From positions 1 to 17,069 of the forward strand of contig CAVAUJ010000055.1 in NCBI GenBank assembly GCA_963591995.1: DNA of 17,069 nucleotides. The letters run 5' to 3'. The notes under the pieces are model-generated. The model made no database searches and was not told the origin of the DNA. It saw only the letters and a list, made by a program, of their open reading frames with translations. Of the stretch, positions 5,605 to 12,769 are shown piece by piece (position 1 is the stretch's first letter; every line of letters begins with the position of its first letter). This stretch comes from CAG-791 sp963591995 (GTDB lineage: Bacteria > Bacillota > Clostridia > Lachnospirales > Lachnospiraceae). A program made the position numbers and the translations under genes.

Positions 5605-6546
5605 ATGGAAAAGAATGCGAAGATCTACGTAGCAGGACACAGAGGAATGGTGGGCTCTGCCATTGTGCGGGAACTGGAGCGGCAGGGATATACCAACATC
5701 ATCACCAGAACGCACGCGGAGCTGGACCTGACCAGACAGGATCAGGTGGAGGCCTTTTTTGCCGAAGAGAAGCCGGAATATGTTTTCCTGGCAGCGGCCA
5801 AGGTGGGAGGGATTGTTGCCAATGAGTCGGCTCTTGCGGATTTCATGTATGACAACATGATTCTCGAAATGAATGTGGTGCACAGCGCCTGGCAGAACGG
5901 CTGCAGGAAGCTGGAATTTCTGGGAAGCTCGTGCATTTATCCGCGCATGGCACCCCAGCCGATGACAGAGGACTGCCTGCTGTCCGGCCCGCTGGAGAAA
6001 ACCAACGAGGCGTATGCACTGGCAAAGATTTCGGGACTGAAATATTGCGAATTTCTGAACCGCCAGTACGGAACGGATTATATCTCCGTCATGCCGACGA
6101 ACCTCTACGGTCCCAATGACAATTATCATCCTACGCACAGCCATGTGCTGCCGGCCCTGATCCGCCGCTTCCATGAGGCAAAGGAGCAAAATCTCCCCTA
6201 CGTGACCTGCTGGGGAGACGGCTCTCCTCTTCGCGAGTTTTTGTATGTGGATGATCTGGCGAACCTGTGTGTATTCCTCATGAATCATTATTCCGGGAAC
6301 GAGACCGTGAATGCGGGAACCGGAAAGGAGCTGACCATCCGGGAGCTGACAGAGCTGGTGGCCGGGGTGATCGGCTATGAGGGAGAGATCCGCTGGGATC
6401 CGTCCAAGCCGAACGGGACGCCGCGAAAGCTTCTGGATGTGTCGAAGTCCAGGGCCCTGGGCTGGGAAGCGGTGACACCGCTGGAGGAAGGAATTCGATT
6501 GACGTATCAGGATTTCCTCAGCAATCCCATGCGGGCCGAACGCTGA
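5605..6546 (+). CDS. fcl: GDP-L-fucose synthase
   Basis: The 313-residue enzyme (epimerase and NADPH-dependent reductase) turns GDP-4-keto-6-deoxymannose into GDP-L-fucose. GHRGMVG (11-17) is the NADP-binding loop. S108 and C110 in GSSCIYP and Y137 with K141 in YALAK match the known catalytic residues of the family, where Cys and His act in the epimerisation. ATG 5605 was chosen because MEKNAKIYVAGHRGMVG fits the family N-terminus; the frame is open 15 codons further upstream but that part overlaps gmd. The gap to gmd is 5 nt, so the two are co-translated. With gmd it completes the GDP-fucose branch. Confidence 0.97.
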   Translation: MEKNAKIYVAGHRGMVGSAIVRELERQGYTNIITRTHAELDLTRQDQVEAFFAEEKPEYVFLAAAKVGGIVANESALADFMYDNMILEMNVVHSAWQNGCRKLEFLGSSCIYPRMAPQPMTEDCLLSGPLEKTNEAYALAKISGLKYCEFLNRQYGTDYISVMPTNLYGPNDNYHPTHSHVLPALIRRFHEAKEQNLPYVTCWGDGSPLREFLYVDDLANLCVFLMNHYSGNETVNAGTGKELTIRELTELVAGVIGYEGEIRWDPSKPNGTPRKLLDVSKSRALGWEAVTPLEEGIRLTYQDFLSNPMRAER

Positions 6547-6567
6547 AACTTGCAAACGATGTACCGG

Positions 6568-6587
6568 GGAGTGCCGAAGGGCGCTCC
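6568..6587 (+). other. Intergenic hairpin between fcl and manC
   Basis: GGAGTGCC (6568-6575) pairs with GGCGCTCC (6580-6587) around GAAG, with one T-G pair. TCTTTCC follows, which is only weakly U-rich. It could be a leaky terminator that lowers expression of downstream genes or an mRNA stability element. Confidence 0.45.
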
Positions 6588-6625
6588 TCTTTCCTGCGAG
6601 TGACGCGTAGGCGATGGTAAAATAC

Positions 6626-6630
6626 GGAGG
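6626..6630 (+). promoter_or_regulatory. Ribosome binding site that fixes the manC start
   Basis: GGAGG lies 4 nt before ATG 6635. The frame also has an ATG at 6614, but that version would encode the ribosome binding site itself (as KYGG) and has no upstream Shine-Dalgarno, so 6635 is the start. Confidence 0.75.
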
Positions 6631-6634
6631 TTTT

Positions 6635-7951
6635 ATGCACATTATTTTGTTGTCCGGCGGTTCCGGAAAGCGGCTGTGGCCTCTTTCCAATGACGTTCGC
6701 TCCAAGCAGTTCATCAAGATTTTTCCGGCTGCGGAGGGAGAGTATGAATCCATGGTGCAGCGGATGTACCGTCAGATCCGCAAGGTGGATCCGGAGGCCA
6801 CGGTGACGGTGGCCACCAGCCGGTCACAGGTTTCACAGCTGAAAAATCAATTGGGTGAGGAAATCGGCATTTCGCTGGAGCCGTGCAGGAGAGATACCTT
6901 TCCGGCCATCGCTTTGGCTACGGCCTACCTGCACGATGTGAAGAGAATTCCGGAGGATGAGACGGTGGTGGTATGCCCGGTGGATCCTTACGTGAACGAC
7001 GACTATTTTGAGGCATTGAAGGAGTTGTCCCGCCTGGCAGAGAGGGATGATTGCAATCTGACCCTGATGGGGATCGAGCCCACCTATCCGTCGGAGAAAT
7101 ACGGCTACATTATTCCGACCTCCAAGGATAAGGTGAGCCGGGTATCCACCTTTAAGGAGAAACCGGACGCCGTAACGGCGAAGGAGTATATTGCGGCCGG
7201 GGCGCTCTGGAATGCCGGCGTATTCGCTTACAGGATCGGATATGTTCTCCGAAAGGCGCACGAGCGCGTGAATTTTACCGATTACAGCGATCTGTTCAGC
7301 AAGTATGAAACCATAGAGAAAATATCCTTTGATTATGCGGTGGCAGAGCATGAGCCCGCAATTCAGGTCATGCGCTTTGCCGGTGACTGGAAGGATATGG
7401 GAACATGGAATACGCTGACGGAAGCCATGGAAGAGCCGGTGATCGGCAACGGTACGCTGAACGAAACCTGTGAGAATGTGGACGTCATCAACGAGCTGGA
7501 TGTGCCGATTCTCGTCATGGGATTGAAGAATGCCGTGGTGGCGGCTTCCCCGGAGGGAATTCTGGTATCCGACAAGGAGCAGTCCAGCTACATCAAGCCC
7601 TTTGTGGATGCGATGGATCAGAAGGTGATGTTCGCGGAAAAATCCTGGGGCTCCTTTCAGGTGCTGGACGTGGAAAAGGAGAGCCTGACGATTCTGGTGA
7701 ATCTGAAGGAAGGACACCAGATGAATTATCACAGCCATGCACACCGGGATGAAATCTGGAACATCATCGCGGGAGAGGGCCGTACCATTGTGGACGGGAT
7801 GGAGCAAAGGGTCCGGCAGGGTGACGTCATTACCATGCAGGCCGGCTGCAGACATACCATTGTTGCGGATACGGAGCTCAAGATCATTGAGGTGCAGATC
7901 GGAAAAGAGATCAGCGTGCATGACAAGCAGAAATTCGAGCTGGAGATTTGA
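6635..7951 (+). CDS. manC: Mannose-1-phosphate guanylyltransferase
   Basis: The 438-residue enzyme makes GDP-mannose from mannose-1-phosphate and GTP, the substrate of Gmd. The nucleotidyltransferase signature LSGGSGKRLWPLS is at 6-18, FKEKPDA is the sugar-phosphate binding loop, and WNAGVF is typical. A C-terminal cupin (about 336-436) contains HSHAHRDEIW, close to the metal-binding QxHxHRxExW of type II phosphomannose isomerases, so the protein may be bifunctional, as many long ManC/AlgA proteins are. It is somewhat shorter than the usual 465-480 residues. manA begins 7 nt downstream, so isomerase activity may be redundant. The transferase role is certain; activity of the cupin is inferred. 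Confidence 0.95.
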   Translation: MHIILLSGGSGKRLWPLSNDVRSKQFIKIFPAAEGEYESMVQRMYRQIRKVDPEATVTVATSRSQVSQLKNQLGEEIGISLEPCRRDTFPAIALATAYLHDVKRIPEDETVVVCPVDPYVNDDYFEALKELSRLAERDDCNLTLMGIEPTYPSEKYGYIIPTSKDKVSRVSTFKEKPDAVTAKEYIAAGALWNAGVFAYRIGYVLRKAHERVNFTDYSDLFSKYETIEKISFDYAVAEHEPAIQVMRFAGDWKDMGTWNTLTEAMEEPVIGNGTLNETCENVDVINELDVPILVMGLKNAVVAASPEGILVSDKEQSSYIKPFVDAMDQKVMFAEKSWGSFQVLDVEKESLTILVNLKEGHQMNYHSHAHRDEIWNIIAGEGRTIVDGMEQRVRQGDVITMQAGCRHTIVADTELKIIEVQIGKEISVHDKQKFELEI

Positions 7952-7958
7952 GACAGAT

Positions 7959-8954
7959 ATGCGGCGGATACCCATAAAGCTCCTGCCGGCAGGAAAGGAT
8001 TATCTGTGGGGCGGCGTAAGGCTGCGGGAGCAGTTCGGCAAGGAAACGGACCTTCTGCCGCTGGCGGAAACCTGGGAGTGCTCCACCCACCCGGATGGTC
8101 TTTCCCGTGTGGCGGATGCGCCGGACCGATCGCTGCACGAGCTGCTGCAGGAGCATCCGGAATGGATGGGAACACATCCGGCGAGGAGTATGCCGGAGGC
8201 GGTAAGAAATGGAGAGCTGCCGGTTCTTGTGAAATTCATCGACGCCGCATCGGATCTGTCGGTTCAGGTGCACCCGGACGATGATTATGCAAGACGGCAG
8301 GAGGGAGGACAGCTGGGCAAATCGGAAATGTGGTATGTGGTGGAGGCGTCGCCGGGATCACAGCTGGTTTATGGATTTGCCTATGACATGTCGCCGAAAG
8401 CCGTGCGGGAGAGCGTGCAGGACGGGACACTGGAGCGCAGACTCCTGCGGATTCCGGTAAAGAAGGATGATGTTTTCTATATTCCGTCGGGAACGGTGCA
8501 TGCCATCGGCGCGGGCTGCCTGATTCTGGAGGTGCAGGAGAGCTCCAATCTGACCTATCGGCTTTATGACTATCACCGAAAGGATAAGACGGGAAAGGAG
8601 CGGCCGCTGCATCTGGAGAAGGCGCTGCAGGTGGCCGATCTGAAGGGAAGCGATTCGCCGCGGCAGCCGATGCGTGTCCTGCGGTATCGACCGGGCTGCG
8701 CCTCGGAGTTTCTGTGCCGCTGCCGGTATTTTGAAGTAAAGAGGATTCTCCTTCACACAGAGGCATCGCCGGAGGTCCTGTTCCGGACGGATGCAGCATC
8801 CTTTCATGTGCTGATTTGCACAGACGGAGCCGGAGTGTTATCTTGTAAGAGCATATGTCTGCCGTTTTCCAGAGGAGATACGTTTTTCGTGCCGGCGGGG
8901 AGCGAGCAGATTCGGATGCAGGGAGCAGCTACTCTTGTGGACGTTAATTGTTAA
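7959..8954 (+). CDS. manA: Class I mannose-6-phosphate isomerase
   Basis: The 331-residue zinc enzyme interconverts fructose-6-phosphate and mannose-6-phosphate, feeding carbon into GDP-mannose. It is the compact Bacillota type. The zinc ligands are visible as Q103 and H105 (QVHPDD), E123 (SEMW) and H181 (GTVHAIG), and YRLYDY (from Y200) is also conserved. ATG 7959 was chosen because MRRIPIKLLPAGKDYLWGG is the normal start; the frame extends upstream only as an overlap into manC. The last 100 residues are less conserved. The next step, phosphomannomutase, is not encoded in this window. Confidence 0.95.
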   Translation: MRRIPIKLLPAGKDYLWGGVRLREQFGKETDLLPLAETWECSTHPDGLSRVADAPDRSLHELLQEHPEWMGTHPARSMPEAVRNGELPVLVKFIDAASDLSVQVHPDDDYARRQEGGQLGKSEMWYVVEASPGSQLVYGFAYDMSPKAVRESVQDGTLERRLLRIPVKKDDVFYIPSGTVHAIGAGCLILEVQESSNLTYRLYDYHRKDKTGKERPLHLEKALQVADLKGSDSPRQPMRVLRYRPGCASEFLCRCRYFEVKRILLHTEASPEVLFRTDAASFHVLICTDGAGVLSCKSICLPFSRGDTFFVPAGSEQIRMQGAATLVDVNC

Positions 8955-8980
8955 GGGAATGCGTCCTTCCCAGGGGAGTT

Positions 8981-10150
8981 ATGAAAAAGTTAAACGGAAC
9001 GGTGATTGTCACCTATCGGTGCAATGCAAGATGCACCATGTGCAATCGCTACAAGGCACCTTCTCTTCCGGAGGAGGAGATTTCATTAGAGACCATCCGG
9101 AAGCTTCCGCCGATGTATTTCACCAACATTACCGGCGGAGAACCTTTCATACGTTCTGATCTGAAGGATATCGTGCGGGAGCTTCTGAAAAAGTCCGACC
9201 GCATCGTGATTTCCACCAACGGATTTTTTACGGATCGCATTCTGGATTTGTGCAGAGAATTTCCGAATGTCGGCATCCGCATATCCATCGAGGGACTTGA
9301 GCAGACCAACAATGCGATTCGGGGCCTGGAGAACGGGTTTCAGCGGGGATACGATACGCTGTGCCGGCTTCGGGAAATGGGTCTGAAGGACGTGGGCTTC
9401 GGCATGACGGTGCAGGATCGGAATGCGCCGGATCTGGTGCCGCTTTACGACCTGTCCGATGAGCTGGGAATGGAGTTTGCCACGGCCAGCCTCCACAATT
9501 CTTTTTACTTTGTAGAAGCCAAAAATATTATTCATGATCGGCCAATGGTGGCCCAGCATTTTGAAGACCTGGTTAATCGCCTGCTGGACTCCAAGGAGCC
9601 CAAAAAGTGGTTCCGGGCCTATTTTAATCATGGCCTGATCAATTACATTTACGGACAAAAGCGTCTTTTGCCCTGCGATATGTCCTTTGACACCTTCTTT
9701 ATCGATCCCTACGGGGATGTTATGCCGTGCAACGGCACGAAGGATAAGGAGGTCATGGGCAACCTGACGGATAAGACCTGGGATGAGGTGTGGAATTCTG
9801 CAGAGGCCGAGGAGGTTCGGGCCAGGGTGCGCCATTGCGATCGCGCGTGCTGGATGATCGGCTCGGTGTCACCTGCCATGCATAAATACATCTGGAAGCC
9901 CGCACTCTGGGTCATTCATCATAAATTCCTGCGGTTTTTCCGCAAGAAGAAGTATTCGATGTATGAGATTCCGGCGGTCCGGGATTTTCGGGACGGCAGG
10001 ATTACAAAGGCGGAGCTGGATGCCTGTTCTACCTGTGATTTGTCGGATGCCTGTCTTGCAAACGGGCTGTCGGCGGCGTCGAAGGAGCTCCTGCGCACCA
10101 CAACGGGTGAGAAATTCGTCACCGAGGATCTGAAGAGGCAGAATATCTGA
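8981..10150 (+). CDS. Radical SAM/SPASM domain protein
   Basis: The 389-residue protein is a radical SAM enzyme. C14, C18 and C21 in YRCNARCTMC bind the SAM-cleaving Fe-S cluster, and GGEP is at 52-55. A SPASM-type region follows, with LLPCDMS, IDPYGDVMPCNG, a GNLTDKTWDEVW element and HCDRAC, which should hold an auxiliary cluster. After a basic segment (FLRFFRKKK) comes an additional motif CSTCDLSDAC (C349, C352, C358) that I do not recognise as part of SPASM. ATG 8981 was chosen for AGGGGAG just upstream and because the motif then sits near the N-terminus. Its place between GDP-sugar synthesis and transferase genes suggests it modifies a sugar, lipid carrier or polymer precursor; SPASM proteins also modify peptides. 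The family is certain, the substrate unknown. Confidence 0.9.
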   Translation: MKKLNGTVIVTYRCNARCTMCNRYKAPSLPEEEISLETIRKLPPMYFTNITGGEPFIRSDLKDIVRELLKKSDRIVISTNGFFTDRILDLCREFPNVGIRISIEGLEQTNNAIRGLENGFQRGYDTLCRLREMGLKDVGFGMTVQDRNAPDLVPLYDLSDELGMEFATASLHNSFYFVEAKNIIHDRPMVAQHFEDLVNRLLDSKEPKKWFRAYFNHGLINYIYGQKRLLPCDMSFDTFFIDPYGDVMPCNGTKDKEVMGNLTDKTWDEVWNSAEAEEVRARVRHCDRACWMIGSVSPAMHKYIWKPALWVIHHKFLRFFRKKKYSMYEIPAVRDFRDGRITKAELDACSTCDLSDACLANGLSAASKELLRTTTGEKFVTEDLKRQNI

Positions 10151-10154
10151 CGCT

Positions 10155-11006
10155 ATGGCAGAGGAGAAGCATAAACATCCGACGGTGAAGATCATCGTCA
10201 CCACACATAAGCAATACCGCATGCCGTCAGATCCCATGTATCTTCCGATTCATGTGGGCGCGGCGATCGAGAAGACCGGAGAGGGGCAGGAGCCGGAGCT
10301 GGGGTATGTCAAGGACAACATCGGCTGCAACATCAGCTCGCGCAATCCGTACTTCTGTGAGCTGACGGGACTGTACTGGGCGTGGAAGCACCTCCACACG
10401 GACTACATCGGGCTGGTGCATTACCGTCGGCATTTCCGCGGAAACGGGAAAACCCACCGCTCCGGCATCAAGGGCGACATCTTTGACAAGGTGCTGACCT
10501 ATCAGGAACTCGCCCCCATGCTGGGCAGGTACAAGGTATTCGTCCCGGTCAAGCGACATTATTTCATTGAGAGCCTTTATTCTCATTATGAGCATTCCCA
10601 TTACATCGAACATATGGACAAAACCAGAGCCATTCTGGAGAAGCGGTATCCGGAATATCTGCCGGCCTTTGACCGGGTGATGACGGAGACGTCGGGCCAT
10701 ATGTTCAACATGATGATTATGGAACGGCACACATTGGATGCGTATTGCCGGTGGCTCTTTGAGATCCTGTTCGAGCTGGAGAAGGAGGTCGACATCCGCG
10801 GCTATTCTTATTTTCAGGGCCGCTATTGCGGGCGCGTCGGAGAGCTGATTCTGAATGTGTGGCTGCGCTACCAGGTGGAGTGCGGGAATTTGTCGGATTC
10901 CGACATCAAGGTGCTGCCGTACCTGTACGTCGAACGGGTCAATTGGTGGAAAAAGGGCATGAAGTTTCTGCGTGCCAAGTTCCTCCATGAAAAATACGAA
11001 GTGTAG
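10155..11006 (+). CDS. DUF4422 glycosyltransferase-like protein
   Basis: The 283-residue protein has no signal peptide or clear membrane segment. Its layout fits DUF4422: IIVTTHKQY (13-21), PIHVGA, then DNIGCNISSRNPYFCELTGL and YWAWKHL (54-80), and YIGLVHYRRHF (84-94). DUF4422 proteins are common in capsule and exopolysaccharide loci and are regarded as glycosyltransferases. It starts 4 nt after the radical SAM gene. It is the only glycosyltransferase-like protein seen in the operon, so it is a candidate for adding fucose or another sugar to the polymer. The family assignment is good; donor and acceptor are unknown. Confidence 0.82.
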   Translation: MAEEKHKHPTVKIIVTTHKQYRMPSDPMYLPIHVGAAIEKTGEGQEPELGYVKDNIGCNISSRNPYFCELTGLYWAWKHLHTDYIGLVHYRRHFRGNGKTHRSGIKGDIFDKVLTYQELAPMLGRYKVFVPVKRHYFIESLYSHYEHSHYIEHMDKTRAILEKRYPEYLPAFDRVMTETSGHMFNMMIMERHTLDAYCRWLFEILFELEKEVDIRGYSYFQGRYCGRVGELILNVWLRYQVECGNLSDSDIKVLPYLYVERVNWWKKGMKFLRAKFLHEKYEV

Positions 11007-11017
11007 CAGAGGAAGTG

Positions 11018-11986
11018 ATGGGCTTATCGACCGTCGAAGTTTTCAAAACCATAAAGCCGGAGGATGCCGTTCTTCTGAGCGACGGGCAGCTGCGGGAGCT
11101 GCAGACGACCCTGGACGGAATGCTGGCGGATCTGGCGGAGTGCTGCAGCAGGCACGGGCTGACCTTCTTCCTTGGGGGAGGCTCCTGTCTGGGCGCGGTT
11201 CGGCATCATGGCTTTATCCCCTGGGATGACGACGTGGATGTCAACATGCCGCGGGAGGATCACGACCGCTTCGTCGAGATCTTTGCGAGAGAATATGGGG
11301 ACCGTTACTGGGTGCATACGCCGCAGACAACGGCAGGCTACGGCCTTATGCTTTCCCGCATTCTTCTGAAAGGAACCTCGGTAAGAACCAGAGAGGATTT
11401 TCAGAATGAGGAATGCGGTGCCTTTATTGATATTTTCCCGATGGAGAATACCTATGACAATCCGCTGCTGCGGAGAGTGCACGGGCTGGCCTGCATGACC
11501 GCCGGCTTTCTGCAATCCTGCGCGAAATTCAAAAGAGATGCCCGGGAGCTCCTGAAGCTGGCGGAGAGCATCGAGGATCCCGCACAGAGGGCGCGCTGCA
11601 GGAGAATCTTCCGGATAAAGATCCGGATCGGCCGTCTGACCGCATTCCGCAGCCCGGACGGCTGGACAAGGCACTGTGACCGGATTTATAAGAGCTGCAA
11701 GAACAGGAATTCGGACTACGTTTCCTTTCCTTCCGGAAGAGGACATTTCTTTCGGGAGCTGTATCGCCGAAGCGAGCTGGTGCCGCCGGTTCTTACGGCA
11801 TACGGAGACGGGGCCTATCCGGTGGCGGCAGATTATGAGACGTACCTCACACGGCTGTACGGAGACTATCGCCGAATCCCGAAGGAATCGGAACGGGAAA
11901 AGCACATTTTCTTTGCACCGTTTTATCTTCAGGTGGCGGACAACGAAAAACAGATATCGAATATGGAGGAACGGACGGTCAGATGA
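11018..11986 (+). CDS. LicD-family phosphotransferase
   Basis: The 322-residue protein has the LicD signature: FFLGGGSCLGAV, RHHGFIPWDDDVDV (to about residue 75), a nucleotidyltransferase-like metal site, and a C-terminal YLTRLYGDYRRIP. LicD proteins transfer phosphocholine from CDP-choline to teichoic acids. Other family members, including the vertebrate fukutin and FKRP, transfer polyol phosphate from CDP-ribitol. ATG 11018 was chosen, with AGAGGA upstream; GTG 11015 in the same frame is an alternative. The cytidylyltransferase gene overlaps its stop by 4 nt (ATGA), which implies coupled synthesis and suggests that LicD uses the CDP-activated product of that enzyme. No choline uptake or kinase gene is visible, so phosphocholine is less likely. 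Confidence 0.9.
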   Translation: MGLSTVEVFKTIKPEDAVLLSDGQLRELQTTLDGMLADLAECCSRHGLTFFLGGGSCLGAVRHHGFIPWDDDVDVNMPREDHDRFVEIFAREYGDRYWVHTPQTTAGYGLMLSRILLKGTSVRTREDFQNEECGAFIDIFPMENTYDNPLLRRVHGLACMTAGFLQSCAKFKRDARELLKLAESIEDPAQRARCRRIFRIKIRIGRLTAFRSPDGWTRHCDRIYKSCKNRNSDYVSFPSGRGHFFRELYRRSELVPPVLTAYGDGAYPVAADYETYLTRLYGDYRRIPKESEREKHIFFAPFYLQVADNEKQISNMEERTVR

Positions 11987-12717
11987 GCCGAAAGAGCATG
12001 AATGTGGCCCTTATTTTTGCGGGGGGAACAGGAAAAAGAATGCATACCTCCGGGATTCCGAAGCAATTCCTGGAGCTCAACGGTAAGCCGATTATCATTC
12101 ACACCATTGAGAAATTCGAGAACAACGATGATGTGGACGGGATTGTGATTGCCTGTCTGCAGGAATATATCCAGAAGATGTGGAGGCTGTGCAACAAATT
12201 CCACATCACCAAGGTGCAGGCCATCGTGCCGGGAGGAGAGACCGGACAGGAATCCATCTATCATGGATTGTGTAAGATTTATGAGATCTTTGCGGGCAAC
12301 TCGGTGGTGCTGGTGCACGACGGTGTGCGCCCGCTGGTGGATCCGGACACCATCACCCGGGCAATCCGCTGCGTTCGGGAGCACGGCTCTGCGGTCACGG
12401 TGACGCCCGCAACGGAAACCATCATTACGGAGTCGAAGGACGGAGAGGTGGGGAATATTCTGGACCGCTCCGTCTGTCAGGTCGCCAAGGCTCCGCAATG
12501 CTTCTATGTCGAGGATCTTCTCGCAGCGCACGAAAAGGCGCGGAAAGAGGGGAAAACGGATTTCATCGATTCCGCGAGCATGATGCGGCATTACGGCCAC
12601 AGGCTGTATGCGGTGGAAGGAAAGACGGAGAACATTAAGATCACGACCCCCATTGATTATTTTATTTTTAAAGCCATCGAGAATGCCAAAGAGAGCTCCA
12701 ACGCCTTTGGCCTGTAG
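11983..12717 (+). CDS. IspD/TarI-family cytidylyltransferase
   Basis: The 244-residue enzyme should couple CTP to a phosphorylated alcohol. IFAGGTGKRM (11-20) and PKQF (26-29) bind CTP, and VHDGVRPLV (111-119) is the family's second signature. IspD acts in isoprenoid synthesis, while TarI and mammalian ISPD/CRPPA make CDP-ribitol. The operon context (LicD directly before, a TagF-like transferase after) favours a CDP-polyol for a surface polymer rather than isoprenoids. ATG 11983 overlaps the licD stop. A reductase of the TarJ type, needed to make ribitol-5-phosphate, is not in the window, so ribitol versus glycerol or another polyol is open. Confidence 0.88.
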   Translation: MSRKSMNVALIFAGGTGKRMHTSGIPKQFLELNGKPIIIHTIEKFENNDDVDGIVIACLQEYIQKMWRLCNKFHITKVQAIVPGGETGQESIYHGLCKIYEIFAGNSVVLVHDGVRPLVDPDTITRAIRCVREHGSAVTVTPATETIITESKDGEVGNILDRSVCQVAKAPQCFYVEDLLAAHEKARKEGKTDFIDSASMMRHYGHRLYAVEGKTENIKITTPIDYFIFKAIENAKESSNAFGL

Positions 12718-12726
12718 TGTTGCGTG

Positions 12727-12752
12727 GTGCGGCAGCGGATTGCTGCATGCAC
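12727..12752 (+). other. Intergenic hairpin before the TagF-like gene
   Basis: GTGC (12727-12730) and GCAGC (12732-12736) pair with GCTGC (12742-12746) and GCAC (12749-12752), with a small internal bulge and a 5-nt loop. No T-tract follows, so it is not a terminator. It lies in the 52-nt gap after the cytidylyltransferase gene and could affect mRNA processing or translation. Confidence 0.35.
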
Positions 12753-12769
12753 GGAATTAAGCGGAGTAT

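Noticed and set aside
5518..6753. - strand open frame of 411 codons across fcl
   Set aside because: It covers two genes and their junction on the other strand, and its sequence has no motif or start signal.
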